Below are positions 48,486 through 59,450 of a stretch of DNA of 64,000 bases, in pieces. Each line of letters starts with the position of its first letter. Positions within the stretch are counted from its first letter, which is position 1. The notes below the pieces were generated by a model. The model made no database searches. It worked only from the letters and a program-made list of their open reading frames with translations, and had not been told where the DNA came from. The stretch comes from Chaetoderma sp. LZ-2023a (taxonomy: Eukaryota; Mollusca; Caudofoveata; Chaetodermatida; Chaetodermatidae), in NCBI GenBank assembly GCA_034401795.1, contig CM067373.1, forward strand, positions 92,513,624-92,577,623. The letters are read 5' to 3'. The translations under genes and the position numbers were made by a program.

Positions 48486-49950
48486 TGAAGATTTTGATGA
48501 CGTATCTATCTTCAAGATGCACCGCTAAGATTCACTATTCTTATATGTTCTTATCAGAACTAATCGACTCGTCAGTCTTTTACGTTTTGGGTAAAGCTTG
48601 TATGAGTAGTTGCTGCGACAACTAACTTTACCGAGAACGCAAAAGAAGGATATCAGCTCGCCTCGTCTGTAGATGTATTGAACGATATTTGTATTCGATA
48701 TCCGGGCCTGATCTGACTGAATCTCAGAAGTTGAAGGTACGTTACGGTGGTCTTCCGTAATATCCAGAATAAATATAACAAACTAGTGCCTTGAATTGTC
48801 AAGGTGATGACTTTAATTCTACTACTAAATGTTACACAAGAATAAGATGACTTATACTGTCATACAAAAATAATATTACTTTATATAAATGAATTTTAAC
48901 TACTTTATCACACTATCCTAATTCTAACTCGCTTCTCCTAACCTAGACCAACTTCACCGATTTCGTGTATTCGACCAAGTGTTTCTCCTCCCTCTGAAAA
49001 CTCTAAGTCCTCCTTTTATACTCTACTAGTTTCTATTCTACCATCATTCGGTAATGTCTAATAATAGACCTTACATAATGGTTTCGCATCTTCACATCCG
49101 CTCATCTTATCTCCCTCTGATTATGACGTCCCCCTACACAAATAAGAATGGTTTCGCATCTCCATTATTCACTCATCTTATCTCCCTCTGATTATGACGT
49201 CATTTTCTTCAACACCTCTGAACCTGGTCCAACTGGTTCTCACCGGTTCTGGCTTTGATGCGATCTGTCAGCTTCTCTCAACAATTATCCATTTCTGATA
49301 ATTAGCCTACCATGAATGATTGACACACTATTGATATACAATTGTGTTCCTAACAGGATGTTATGTTATTGACTCTAGTCCGTCCATGTCCTCTTCCTTG
49401 CTTTTAGGCCTATGCCTGTCTTTTAGGAAGGTTAATAGCACTGGAGCTACATGAGCTCATCACCAGCTGGTGTTGTTGTGCTTCTATCTCGACCTCAGGG
49501 TCAGTTAGTCCGTTGTTATTCTCTCATTATACTTAACGCTTCTCATCGATTCCCATCGCGTTTTACTTGCTTATTATTTTGTAAACTACTGCTCGTACCT
49601 ACTGTTGAATCATACCAATTGATTGCTGATCCCATGGCAACCACTTTCATCCTTAATTTATCCATTTACCGACAGATACCATCAAACCAGCACCGTCGGT
49701 TCTTCTTCTATTCATTATATTTTCAGTCTTAATAGTATACTAGTTTCCCTACCAGTTTCGCATCCTCACACTCAGTGCCCTCAGTCACTCCGTGCAAACA
49801 CACACACTACTCGGTACACTACCAATGCCATGTTATCCCTTCTTAGCTCACCTGGTATTTTCAAACGATGCTAATTTCTACTAAGGTCTTACTTATAAAT
49901 ATAAGATGTCCACCGGGTCATGACTCCCACTAGACAATCCGATATCTACA
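48486..49950 (-). repeat. 3' LTR of the young gypsy element, 1,465 bp
   Basis: On the coding strand it starts TGTAGATATCGGATTG and ends AAATCTTCA. Same length as the partner at 57,402. Confidence 0.95.
49005..49202 (-). promoter_or_regulatory. U3 promoter with duplicated upstream block in the young LTR
   Basis: The coding strand has AGAGTATAAAAGGAGG (TATA box, complement at 49,012-49,026). Upstream of it in element direction lie two direct repeats of about 60 bp (around 49,077-49,130 and 49,147-49,201). Each contains ATGGTTTCGCATCT-like and TTATCTCCCTCTGATTATGA words and ends in TGACGTC, a CRE-like core. The same block is in the partner LTR near 57,921-58,118. A tandem enhancer is inferred. 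Confidence 0.6.
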
Positions 49951-50103
49951 GATGCCCACCAACCGAAGTTAATTGACCACCTCTTAAGGCCTTAAGGGTG
50001 CGTCAATTAACTCGTTGTATAACATCAACAACAAAACTACACTATACCAGCGCCCCTTCGAACGGATAACATGCACCACTCAAACGTCCCATTTCACACG
50101 ACT

Positions 50104-50245
50104 ACGAACGCCTATACATAAAGCATTTGTAATTATCAATACGATCGCCTATACATAAAGCATATGTAATTACCAATACGATCGCCTATACATAAAGCAT
50201 TTGTAATTATCAATACGATCGCCTATACATAAAGCATTGTAACTA
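50104..50245 (-). repeat. Four-unit 37-bp tandem repeat downstream of the envelope-like ORF
   Basis: CGCCTATACATAAAGCATTT and GTAATTATCAATACGAT alternate in nearly identical 37-bp units, the last shortened. It lies between the last ORF and the 3' LTR. Confidence 0.9.
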
Positions 50246-50575
50246 GGAAATCGGATTTACACCCGGAATAGAGTATCATGCCAGACCAACCATTCCAGGC
50301 ACGATTATACATACATACTTGTCCGGATAACAGTATAGCGTCCCCGGAAACACATTAATATCATCATAAACCGTGGACGTAACCCGCCACACGCGTAACT
50401 AAACAATAAAACAAATAGTCAATACAATTTAAAAACCTAATCCTACAGTGCAAATACCATTACATGTCATATAATAAGTCCTACGCAAAGTTCATATAAA
50501 GTTCAAATATAACGGATATATAGTACATCACCATTCAATGTTCCACACGCAGCATATAAAGTTTGTACCACAACG

Positions 50576-51385
50576 TCACATGGATATGTCCATTCGAGCC
50601 ACGCCCTCATCAGGATCCACCACGTCGTCGTACAGTTCTACGTCCACCCAGTCGGCAGCCGTCGGGTCGATCTCAGTCCTTGGAATAGCATTAGGCGACG
50701 ACCCGGTTGCCGACCCCAGCGATTCCGGTATCACTGCAGTTTTCCGGGATCGCTGAGCTGGAATAGCTGGTGCAGTAATGTGAATGGCGGTGTGTTTGTC
50801 ACTACTATGGGCTGCATGTGGCTTGCATTTTATCCAATTCCACATGCGCGAAAGTAATCCACATTTGTATAGCACAATTATAATTACGAGCACAGTTACG
50901 AAAGAACCCGCTGAGTAGGATACAAGGGATCGTACTCCGCTGCCATTGACCATCACTGGGTCAATCGCAGATAATGGTGCTAGCGGCACATACTTAGATT
51001 TCTGTAAATGATCCCATGGTTGCATTTTCAAATGCTCTACTATCATGGACTTGTCTAGAACGCCGGTCACATCCAAATGGGGCATTTCAATGGCCAGGCT
51101 CACTCGAGTGTACGTCCGACTGTAAGACGCTACTGTCTCGAATTGCCAACCCTTCCCGCTATAACCACATTTTCCAGACATCAACGCATACACACCATTA
51201 CTTACGTCACATCTGTCCGTCAGTTTTCCGTCACAATGAATCTCCATAGTCTCACCGAAGGTTTGCAAAACTACACCGATTTTCTTATTGGCAAATAATC
51301 CACTTGCAGTTACGTTGGATTCATACAGTTGAATATTGCAATTTCTATCGGTGGTGTTCGTTAATATGCTTACTATGCAGGGCAC
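50576..51385 (-). CDS. Envelope-like transmembrane ORF of the young element
   Basis: A frame of about 269 codons directly after the dUTPase. Residues 1-175 look extracellular, with Cys residues and three N-glycosylation sites (NTT, NVT, NGS). One strong membrane segment follows at about 180-205 (SYSAGSFVTVLVIIIVLYKC), then a basic Cys-containing stretch and a 60-residue tail ending in an acidic patch (VELYDDVVDPDEG). One ectodomain, one C-terminal membrane span and a short tail match the layout of retroelement envelope proteins, and the position is right. No signal peptide, furin site or fusion peptide is evident, and the frame has no ATG near its start. Use as an envelope is inferred from topology and position. 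Confidence 0.5.
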   Translation of the reverse strand: MPCIVSILTNTTDRNCNIQLYESNVTASGLFANKKIGVVLQTFGETMEIHCDGKLTDRCDVSNGVYALMSGKCGYSGKGWQFETVASYSRTYTRVSLAIEMPHLDVTGVLDKSMIVEHLKMQPWDHLQKSKYVPLAPLSAIDPVMVNGSGVRSLVSYSAGSFVTVLVIIIVLYKCGLLSRMWNWIKCKPHAAHSSDKHTAIHITAPAIPAQRSRKTAVIPESLGSATGSSPNAIPRTEIDPTAADWVDVELYDDVVDPDEGVARMDISM

Positions 51386-51400
51386 GTGGGTCTTGTCGAC

Positions 51401-51835
51401 CTAATCACCCCCAGTGGAACCGAAACCGCATTCACCCCTTTCCGTTAACTCCAATGTCGCGCACTCACGTATCTTTGGCATAACCATCTTCTCCATAATC
51501 AACTGCGCCACACGATCTCCCCTACTCACGGGAAAGCTACTATTACCAAAGTTAATCAGGACAATACCCACATTGCCCCGGTAATCCGGGTCAATCACCC
51601 CTGCTCCCACATCAATGCTATGATTAACGGCCAATCCCGATCGCGGGGCCACCCGTCCGTAACACCCCCTCGGGACAGCAATTCGAAGGTCCGTTCGTAC
51701 CACCATCCGACCCCCGGCTGGGATCGTATAGTCGTAAGCACTGTACAAATCGCACCCAGCGGCAAATCTCGACCCTCGGGTTGGGATTACCGCAAACCGG
51801 GTAAGTCTGTGAACACGGAGCACCGTAGATCCCAT
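51401..51835 (-). CDS. dUTPase (trimeric type) encoded by the young gypsy element
   Basis: A 144-codon ORF with its own ATG at 51,835. All five motifs of homotrimeric dUTPases are present in order: GCDLYSAYD (1), [11 protein letters not shown] (2), [19 protein letters not shown] (3, with the catalytic Asp and substrate Tyr), [12 protein letters not shown] (4) and [12 protein letters not shown] (5, the flexible C-terminal arm). Length fits single-domain enzymes. The enzyme hydrolyses dUTP to dUMP and pyrophosphate and would limit uracil in the cDNA. It is placed 3' of the integrase and 5' of the envelope-like ORF. In known retroviruses dUTPase sits in gag-pro or pol (betaretroviruses, non-primate lentiviruses, ERV-L), so a separate ORF here is notable. 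A captured host gene fragment is less likely, since no intron or flank separates it from pol. Confidence 0.9.
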   Translation of the reverse strand: MGSTVLRVHRLTRFAVIPTRGSRFAAGCDLYSAYDYTIPAGGRMVVRTDLRIAVPRGCYGRVAPRSGLAVNHSIDVGAGVIDPDYRGNVGIVLINFGNSSFPVSRGDRVAQLIMEKMVMPKIRECATLELTERGECGFGSTGGD

Positions 51836-52008
51836 ACTTAGTTACTATAATTTCTCCGGCACAACTGATATGTATACTTGACGCTATGCTTATCGCGACG
51901 TTTTATCGTTACTTTCCTATCTGATACCCAAGATTTAAATTTTTATTGAATATGCGACGCTACACTAATACGATGCTTACTGGCACAGAGTATAAGTTAT
52001 AATGATTA

Positions 52009-55000
52009 TTATCTGCGGCTATGTTGCAGTATGACTGCATCTACACGATCGATGAAGTCATCGTATAGAGCACGCCCAAAAGCACCGATCCTGAGTCGCT
52101 TGGTGTTATTTTCGACCTCAGGTACATGACTGCGCTTGCGCAGAAAGTATGGATGTGCTGGCAGCGTTTCCATTGGCTCCGGCACACTTTCGGGTACCTC
52201 CTCCGATGTGTCCATCATCGCGTCAGGAGTAATCACGTGAGTTTGGGTTGGTGACTCACGGTTTCGATTCATACTCGTACCGGGTTGACCGATGTTATTA
52301 TCAACCCTCTTACCCACCTTGCTCGCCCCTGGTTCATCGTTAGAAGCGGGTCGCTTCCTACGAGTTATCCCACTAGGGGTCGCACTCTTGCCTGCTACCG
52401 GCAAGGTTTCAGACTCAGGGATCTGCATCACCCTCGGATGATGGCTACCCTTCGTACCTTTTGTGGGGTTATGAACAGGGCGTAGTCGTACCTTGTCCCA
52501 GCACATCTCTGAGTCGACCACGCGTAACTTGGCTATATTAAGTACACGCACCTTCCCAGATCTCTGATGTCGGACATGAGCCACTGGCCCGTTGATCTTA
52601 AAGATCTCATATTCGGGGTCACTGTGAGAGGTCAATTTCATCCTCTCCTCAGCCTTTACGACCACTTGTCAATTTGTTCTCGGTGAATCTCACGAGACTT
52701 AGCCGTTTCACTACGCGCACGTAGCAATGCATTATTGAGACACGTCAGCCTCTCGCTAAGATCCTGCGAAGCATCTACAGGAATCGCAAACGGAAGTCTT
52801 GCTCATCGACCATACGTCAGATAGAAAGGCGTATATCTGGTCGTGGAATGACGAGTACTGCGGTACGCTGTTAAGGCGGCACCCAACTCATCTTTCCATG
52901 TACGAGACGCATTATTCACCCCTTTCTGGATTAACTCCTTAAGAGTTCGATTGAACCTCTCGGTACGTCCATTTGTCTGTGGATGGTATGGACTCGATCG
53001 CCTATGATCTATACCGTGTTCCTTAAATCGTTCCTCCAGAGATTTAGAACAAAATTCTTTTCCCTGATCAGTTATCACTATCTCAGGGACACCATGACGC
53101 GCGACGTACTCATTTGAAGAATTTGTCTTCAACATTCTGAGACGTCTTAGCGGGAATCGGATATGCTTCTGCCCACGCAGAACAGTGATCAACGATCGTC
53201 ATGATATACACATTACCCTTACTCGATTCCAACAGTGGACCGATCAAATCCATACCTATTATCTGACTCGGATAATTGGCCATGGGCATCTCACTGTACC
53301 TTGGTCGAGTAGTGACAGGTCGATTGACCTGGCACGTCGTACACCTCTCAAGCATACGTACCACGTCTTTCCTTAAAGATGTCCAAACAAACGAATCCCT
53401 TACCATACCGATAGTCTTCTGCAGACCTTGGTGACCAGCTCGTTCATGAGCCATCCGGAGTACCTTCTCACGGAACAGGGTAGGTAAGACAATTCTGGGG
53501 TACTCAGCATCCAACGCTGAGGGCGTAACTAAAGAATACAGAATACCATTCTTAACCATGTACTCCTCTGGAGTGTTCTTAAACAACTCTGTGTATTCCT
53601 TGGTTTGCTCGCTACACAACTCGTCGTAGGGAATATCGAATGTCTCTAGAGGGACATGCGGTAACGCCCCCTCATCCACATCCGGTATAACAAAATCGCC
53701 AGTATCTAAGGTGGCGACCTCCACTGGACGACGTAACCTGGACAACATGTCCGCTCGAATGTTCTTCGAGCCTTGGATGTACTCTATCTTACATCCGTAT
53801 TCTGCAATCAGTACGGCCCAGCGCTGCACTTTCGTGTTCTTCACCTCTCCCACAAACAAACTCTTTAGGGGTTTGTGGTCAGTATACACAGTAAACTGCG
53901 TGCCAAATAGATACGGTCGAAGCTTCTTTAACGCATATATCACTGCGTACGCTTCCTTTTCTATTACAGGCCAATTCAACTGACTGTCTTTCAGGGTAGA
54001 GCTCACATACTGGATTACTCGCTCTACACCATTATCATCTACCTGTACCAATATTGCACCTATCGCATAGCTAGACGCATCTGTATACAATTTATACGGG
54101 GCATTTAAATTTGGATAGGTGAGAACCGTCTCACTACACAGCAAGTTCTGCAATTTCTTAAACGCTTGCTGTTCATCCGGCCCCCATTCAAAACGTTTAT
54201 ACTTCTTCGTTAATTCTATTAAAGGCCTAGCAATTTCGGCGTAGCCCTGCACACAGGAGCGGTAATAACCTGTAGCTCCAAGGAAACTTCTTACTTTGCC
54301 CACATCGCGCGGGGGTGACATTTCCCTAATGACTTTTACCTTTTGAGCCTGAGGAGCTACTCCTTGTGCAGAAATGCGATAGCCTAACAAATCAACTGAT
54401 GGCCTAGCAAAATCGCACTTCTTTTTCTTAACCTGAAGATTATACTCTCTTATCCTACGCATGACCTTACGCAAGTGCTGTGCATGTTCCGTCGGATTTC
54501 CTGAATATACGACTATATCGTCGACGAAAACATGCAGATATTTTCCCACGAACTCTCGAAAAATATCATTCATTGCCCTCTGAAATACGGCACCTGAGTT
54601 CGCAAAACCGAACGGCATACGAATCCATTCGAAGAGACCTTCACTACAGACGAACGCTGTCTTCTCTATGTCTTGGCTGTCCATTGGTATCTGCCAATAG
54701 CCAGACTTCAAGTCCATAGTAGAAAATATCGTTGCACCCCCCATAGAATCAAAAATATCCGAAATATTCGGCAAAGGATACCTATCCTTACGACATACGG
54801 AATTCAATTTTCTGTAGTCTATACAAAACCTAGTGTCCCCGTCCTTCTTAGGAACCAATGTAATAGGCGACGCCCATGGTGATGACGAAGGTCTTATGAC
54901 GCCCGCTGCCAGCATCTCAGCCACTTGGTTTTTGACTATGTACTGCTTGGCCAGCGGTAAACGGTAGGCTTTCTGCCTTATAGGATACGCATCTCCTGTT

Positions 55001-55539
55001 AATACCGTACATTTCACTTTGGGAACCAATCCAAGGGTCTTTGGACGAGCCGTATCAAAGATATCCGCAAAGTCCCCCAAGACTTTATCGATATCTTTAT
55101 ATCCGGTCGTTTCCTTACAACTCTCATAGACATAATTCGTCTGTTCTCTATAAGGATACCTAAATGGATATACCCGGCCAAACCATACTACTACTTTGGC
55201 CTGATAATCTATCTTTGCATTTGCCAAGTGCAAAGCATCCGCTCCAAGCAAACATTCATGCCTCAATCTTGCTACTACCGTACTAGGAATAGGCCAGGCG
55301 TTCTTGAATTTTACTTGAGTTTCTCCCAACAATTCTATGGGAGAACCATTAACAGCTAAGAGCATCTTTGCTCTTCTCAATGGCCTAGCATTCAGCATGC
55401 TATGCCATACATCTTTACGAATCAAGGATGTGCTAGCACCCGTATCCACTAAGGCATGCAAGTACTCACCCTGATCCGTTAGACCGTTCGAATCTACTAC
55501 TAGACGGATTAAAAACCGCTCGGTCGGTGCTTGCACCAA
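52009..55539 (-). CDS. pol region of the young gypsy element: protease, RT, RNase H, integrase
   Basis: Protease near 55,440 (ALVDTGASTSLI). RT about 54,980-54,440: KKDGDTRFCIDYRKLNS, MDLKSGYWQIPM, MPFGFANSGAVFQ, catalytic FVDDIVVYSG. RNase H about 54,100-53,790: LYTDASSYAIGAILVQ, EKEAYAVIYAL, YTDHKPLKSL. Integrase zinc domain near 53,460-53,310 (HERAGHQG and CTTCQVNRP), core near 53,260-52,930 (IGMDLIGPL, ITDQGKEFCS, NGRTERFNRTL). C-terminal SH3-like part 52,665-52,460 and a Pro/Ser/basic tail to 52,009. Order is canonical Ty3/gypsy. The region looks nearly whole, with about one or two breaks. Confidence 0.92.
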
Positions 55540-55553
55540 CGGTTTTCTCCGTC

Positions 55554-55826
55554 CTAGTTTAACGGGCTCCTTCTCCCGCTCACAGCTTCCGCGTATGAAT
55601 CTCGCCTCGGTGATGCGTCGCGTCCACCGTAGCGACCGTACGCGTCAGTCCCATGACCCGTTAAAACGAACCCATCTCTATCTTCGTATTCACTGTCCTG
55701 CTGTCGCATATTATCGAAATCTCTTCTTACATTGCGAGAACATTCCCGCGGAGTAATATGTCGTTCCCGATCAACTTCGTCGACGTCCCAGTCTTCGTTG
55801 GCAGGACGTTTTTCTGCTCGGTGCAT
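55554..55826 (-). other. Charged linker frame between gag and pol
   Basis: A 90-codon frame dominated by Arg, Asp and Glu (VDEVDRERHITPRECSRN). Likely the gag-pol joint. No domain recognised. Confidence 0.4.
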
Positions 55827-55853
55827 TATTTTCCGTGGTTGTCCGTTAGGTCG

Positions 55854-57125
55854 TCAGGACGCCTGTTGTCGTGCTTCCGGTCCCTTTCTTGGACACTCTC
55901 GCGCCCAGTGGCCTGCATGACCACAAATGAAACATTGTCCTATTGATGGAGTACTGCCAAACATACGGTCCCCACAATCTCTGGCCATGTGGCCTTCTTT
56001 CCCACATCGAAAGCATGTCATGGGTGGCCTTTGTGGTCGCAGTCGCGTTACTATCTTACGTGTCGCGTTACGGGGTGGTTGTGCCTGCTGCTTACAATCA
56101 CTCTTGTAATGCCCCGTTCTCCCGCAATTATAGCATGTAATATGACTTACATCCCTTGGTTGTGCGGTCCTCTTTACGACTGTCTGTTTTCTCGGTGGCT
56201 GTGGAACCACTTTCTTCACGACTGCCCTTCTTGGCTCTATCGGTTTCGGTCCTGCGTCCGCTGTTTGCAGGTCCCTCACCAGCCCACACAGCTGTTCGAT
56301 CATTTTTGATTGCGCAGCTATTTGTTGTTTTAGTTTTTTAACAACACTCCATATCTCGCGCTCCTCAGCCTCCTCTAACATGTTCACCTCCATCTCCTCT
56401 TCCTGTCTACCTCCGATCTGCATTGCTTTTAGCAAATCATTACAGGTCTCCTCCTCTTCGGAGATCTCGATTGCTCGGGCCAAGGTGGTTGCTCGTTTTC
56501 TTACTATACGTTTGCTCATCCCACGGTCATTCAACGCCCGTAAATATATACCAAGAATGGTACGTCGATTGTCGGCATTCTCAACCGGGTATGCCCTACT
56601 GCTTTCTTCTTTATACCGCCGATTAAAAGTAATCACGGTCTCGTTGCGCCTCTGCTTGGTGTTCTCCAGGTCATACTTTATCCTCTCGGGTTCATTCGTT
56701 GACACAAAATTGTTCGTTATGTACGTCGCTAACTCGGCGTACGTTACCTCCTCTCTTCTCTTTCCCACCATGAAGCTATCAACCGCTCTCGACAGCTGCC
56801 CTCTAGCTGCCCTCGTCACTACGTATGCTGGTATCCCGTCCAACCGCCCCTCATGGGCCACACACGCCCTCCGGGTCTCATCTAAGAAGGTGCGTACCTC
56901 CTCCGGTACCACCCCATCACAGGGTTGTATGCGGTAGATGTTGTCCCGTATCTCCCTCCTGTACACCCTAGCTGTCTCCCGCCTTTCACTACTGTTTACT
57001 ATTTCTCCCACCATGGCCGTCCCCATTTCCCGCATAGCAGCCACTGTTTCTGGCCTCAGCTCCACTGGGATCAATCTGTCTACCGGGGGTAGCGTTGGGT
57101 CGGGCACTATTCTTCCCGTCGCCAT
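55854..57125 (-). CDS. Gag of the young gypsy element with three CCHC zinc knuckles
   Basis: A 423-codon ORF from an ATG at 57,125. Residues 1-230 resemble a retrotransposon capsid domain (LENTKQRRNETVITFNRRYK is the typical Ty3/gypsy gag stretch). Then come an acidic/coiled segment (VVKKLKQQIAAQSKMIEQL) and three CCHC knuckles near the C-terminus: CYNCGRTGHYKSDC, CFRCGKEGHMARDC and CFICGHAGHWARECP. The knuckles bind RNA for packaging; the capsid part would build the particle. Three knuckles is more than the one or two usual in gypsy gag. Confidence 0.92.
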   Translation of the reverse strand: MATGRIVPDPTLPPVDRLIPVELRPETVAAMREMGTAMVGEIVNSSERRETARVYRREIRDNIYRIQPCDGVVPEEVRTFLDETRRACVAHEGRLDGIPAYVVTRAARGQLSRAVDSFMVGKRREEVTYAELATYITNNFVSTNEPERIKYDLENTKQRRNETVITFNRRYKEESSRAYPVENADNRRTILGIYLRALNDRGMSKRIVRKRATTLARAIEISEEEETCNDLLKAMQIGGRQEEEMEVNMLEEAEEREIWSVVKKLKQQIAAQSKMIEQLCGLVRDLQTADAGPKPIEPRRAVVKKVVPQPPRKQTVVKRTAQPRDVSHITCYNCGRTGHYKSDCKQQAQPPRNATRKIVTRLRPQRPPMTCFRCGKEGHMARDCGDRMFGSTPSIGQCFICGHAGHWARECPRKGPEARQQAS

Positions 57126-57130
57126 TTTAT

Positions 57131-57349
57131 TTAACTATAATGGATGCTGATGATTACCCTCGCTACTTTTGGATGCTCTGGACAGCTGATGGCAGTGGTT
57201 ATTTTGCAAATCGACGCTGTCCCGTATTCCCGATGCTGGGTCACTTGGCACCCCTCTGACTGTTGTGCTATCATCAAGAAATCGGCCACCCTGTCCGCCA
57301 CGTCTTTAACCACTATCGTTGCTGGTCGTCTCCCCTGTTCCTGGGCCAT
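57131..57349 (-). CDS. Short leader ORF upstream of gag
   Basis: A 72-codon ORF with an ATG (MAQEQGRRPATIVVKDVADR) lies between primer-binding site and gag and ends a few bases before gag's ATG. No known domain. It may be an upstream ORF influencing gag translation, or chance in a 276-bp leader. Confidence 0.35.
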   Translation of the reverse strand: MAQEQGRRPATIVVKDVADRVADFLMIAQQSEGCQVTQHREYGTASICKITTAISCPEHPKVARVIISIHYS

Positions 57350-57379
57350 CTATTCTTAAAGTACTCACTGTTTTATTCT

Positions 57380-57400
57380 GGATCCTGGCAGTTGAAGCCA
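57380..57400 (-). other. tRNA primer-binding site of the young element
   Basis: One base after the LTR's terminal CA the coding strand reads TGGCTTCAACTGCCAGGATC, complementary to a tRNA 3' end ending in GAAGCCA. It differs from the site of the long-LTR family. The tRNA is not assigned. Confidence 0.7.
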
Positions 57401-57401
57401 C

Positions 57402-58866
57402 TGAAGATTTTGATGACGTATCTATCTTCAAGATGCACCGCTAAGATTCACTATTCTTATATGTTCTTATCAGAACTAATCGACTCGTCAGTCTTTTACG
57501 TTTTGGGTAAAGCTTGTATGAGTAGTTGCTGCGACAACTAACTTTACCGAGAACGCAAAAGAAGGATATCAGCTCGCCTCGTCTGTAGATGTATTGAACG
57601 ATATTTGTATTCGATATCCGGGCCTGATCTGACTGAATCTCAGAAGTTGAAGGTACGTTACGGTGGTCTTCCGTAATATCCAGAATAAATATAACAAACT
57701 AGTGCCTTGAATTGTCAAGGTGATGACTTTAATTCTACTACTAAATGTTACACAAGAATAAGATGACTTATACTGTCATAGAAAAATAATATTACTTTAT
57801 ATAAATGAATTTTAACTACTTTATCACACTATCCTAATTCTAACTCGCTTCTCCTAACCTAGACCAACTTCACCGATTTCGTGTATTCGACCAAGTGTTT
57901 CTCCTCCCTCTGAAAACTCTAAGTCCTCCTTTTATACTCTACTAGTTTCTATTCTACCATCATTCGGTAATGTCTAATAATAGACCTTACATAATGGTTT
58001 CGCATCTTCACATCCGCTCATCTTATCTCCCTCTGATTATGACGTCCCCCTACACAAATAAGAATGGTTTCGCATCTCCATTATTCACTCATCTTATCTC
58101 CCTCTGATTATGACGTCATTTTCCTCAACACCACTGAACCTGGTCCAACTGGTTCTCACCGGTTCTGGCTTTGATGCGATCTGTCAGCTTCTCTCAACAA
58201 TTATCCATTTCTGATAATTAGCCTACCATGAATGATTTACACACTATTGATATACAATTGTGTTCCTAACAGGATGTTATGTTATTGACTCTAGTCCGTC
58301 CATGTCCTCTTCCTTGCTTTTAGGCCTATGCCTGTCTTTTAGGAAGGTTAATAGCACTGGAGCTACATGAGCTCATCACCAGCTGGTGTTGTTGTGCTTC
58401 TATCTCGACCTCAGGGTCAGTTAGTCCGTTGTGATTCTCTCATTATACTTAACGCTTCTCATCGATTCCCATCGCGTTTTACTTGCTTATTATTTTGTAA
58501 ACTACTGCTCGTACCTACTGTTGAATCATACCAATTGATTGCTGATCCCATGGCAACCACTTTCATCCTTAATTTATCCATTTACCGACAGATACCATCA
58601 AACCAGCACCGTCGGTTCTTCTTCTAATCATTATATTTTCAGTCTTAATAGTATACTAGTTTCCCTACCAGTTTCGCATCCTCACACTCAGTGCCCTCAG
58701 TCACTCCGTGCAAACACACACACTACTCGGTACACTACCAATGCCATGGTATCCCTTCTTAGCTCACCTGGTATTTTCAAACGATGCTAATTTCTACTAA
58801 GGTCTTACTTATAAATATAAGATGTCCACCGGGTCATGACTCCCACTAGACAATCCGATATCTACA
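57402..58866 (-). repeat. 5' LTR of the young gypsy element, 1,465 bp
   Basis: Same ends and length as 48,486-49,950. About seven substitutions and no indels were seen between them. Confidence 0.95.
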
Positions 58867-59450
58867 ATATGATCAAAATAAGCAAATAGACTATAATCAT
58901 TGCATTCCGACTAATTTTCTACCTGAATTTGCATATGTTCTCATTAGGCTGCATCTTCACGCAATACAATTATACATACCTCTACCGTTGACACATATTT
59001 ACATTATACCTACGACGATACCCGCAACCTTCCTGGATGCTTTGTCTAACCATCTCCTTTCTCAAATCTGAAAAGGATAAATATATAACAAACGGCAGTA
59101 TCTGTTCTAGGAAGGATTATCATAGGTATACTATAGTACTGCATTTTAATAGAAAGTTAGTAATTTTAATTAGGTGATAATATGGTACAGAGGACGGGAG
59201 AGTTTCAGCACACGCACAAGAACACACAACTGACCACACGATTCATAAACAGACATATACCACATGCACACCAGGATACGGAATATACACAGCACAATCC
59301 AGGACAGAACTGGATATACAATGAGCCAGTGACAGTGTCCCAGCGTAAGTTGTATATTAATAAAGTATTACCGTAACTATAAAGACGTGTATGTGTTATC
59401 TCACCAGCCAGATGAAAGATCCTGATGATAAGCAAACTAACAGTATTAGA
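58867..59450. other. AT-rich flank, nothing recognised
   Basis: Begins with the ATAT target duplication. An open frame at 59,182-59,376 is Thr/His/Gln-rich and unassigned. Confidence 0.5.

Larger units (their letters stand above)
48486..58866 (-). mobile_element. Young Ty3/gypsy-type element with dUTPase and envelope-like ORF, 10,381 bp
   Basis: In minus-strand order: LTR (58,866-57,402), primer-binding site, short leader ORF, gag, pol (protease, RT, RNase H, integrase), dUTPase, envelope-like ORF, a 37-bp tandem repeat, LTR (49,950-48,486). Both LTRs are 1,465 bp and differ at about seven positions (0.5%), so the insertion is recent. It is flanked by ATAT on both sides (48,482-48,485 and 58,867-58,870), a 4-bp target duplication. 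It looks nearly whole, with about one or two breaks. Treated as a fossil here. Gag with CCHC knuckles and RT-RNase H-integrase order place it in Ty3/gypsy. Confidence 0.93.

Noticed and set aside
50104-50245. CRISPR-like regular repeat
   Set aside because: Units are contiguous 37-bp copies with no unique spacers, inside a eukaryotic retroelement.
55732-57150. Many plus-strand frames of 60-185 codons
   Set aside because: Shadows of gag on the minus strand.
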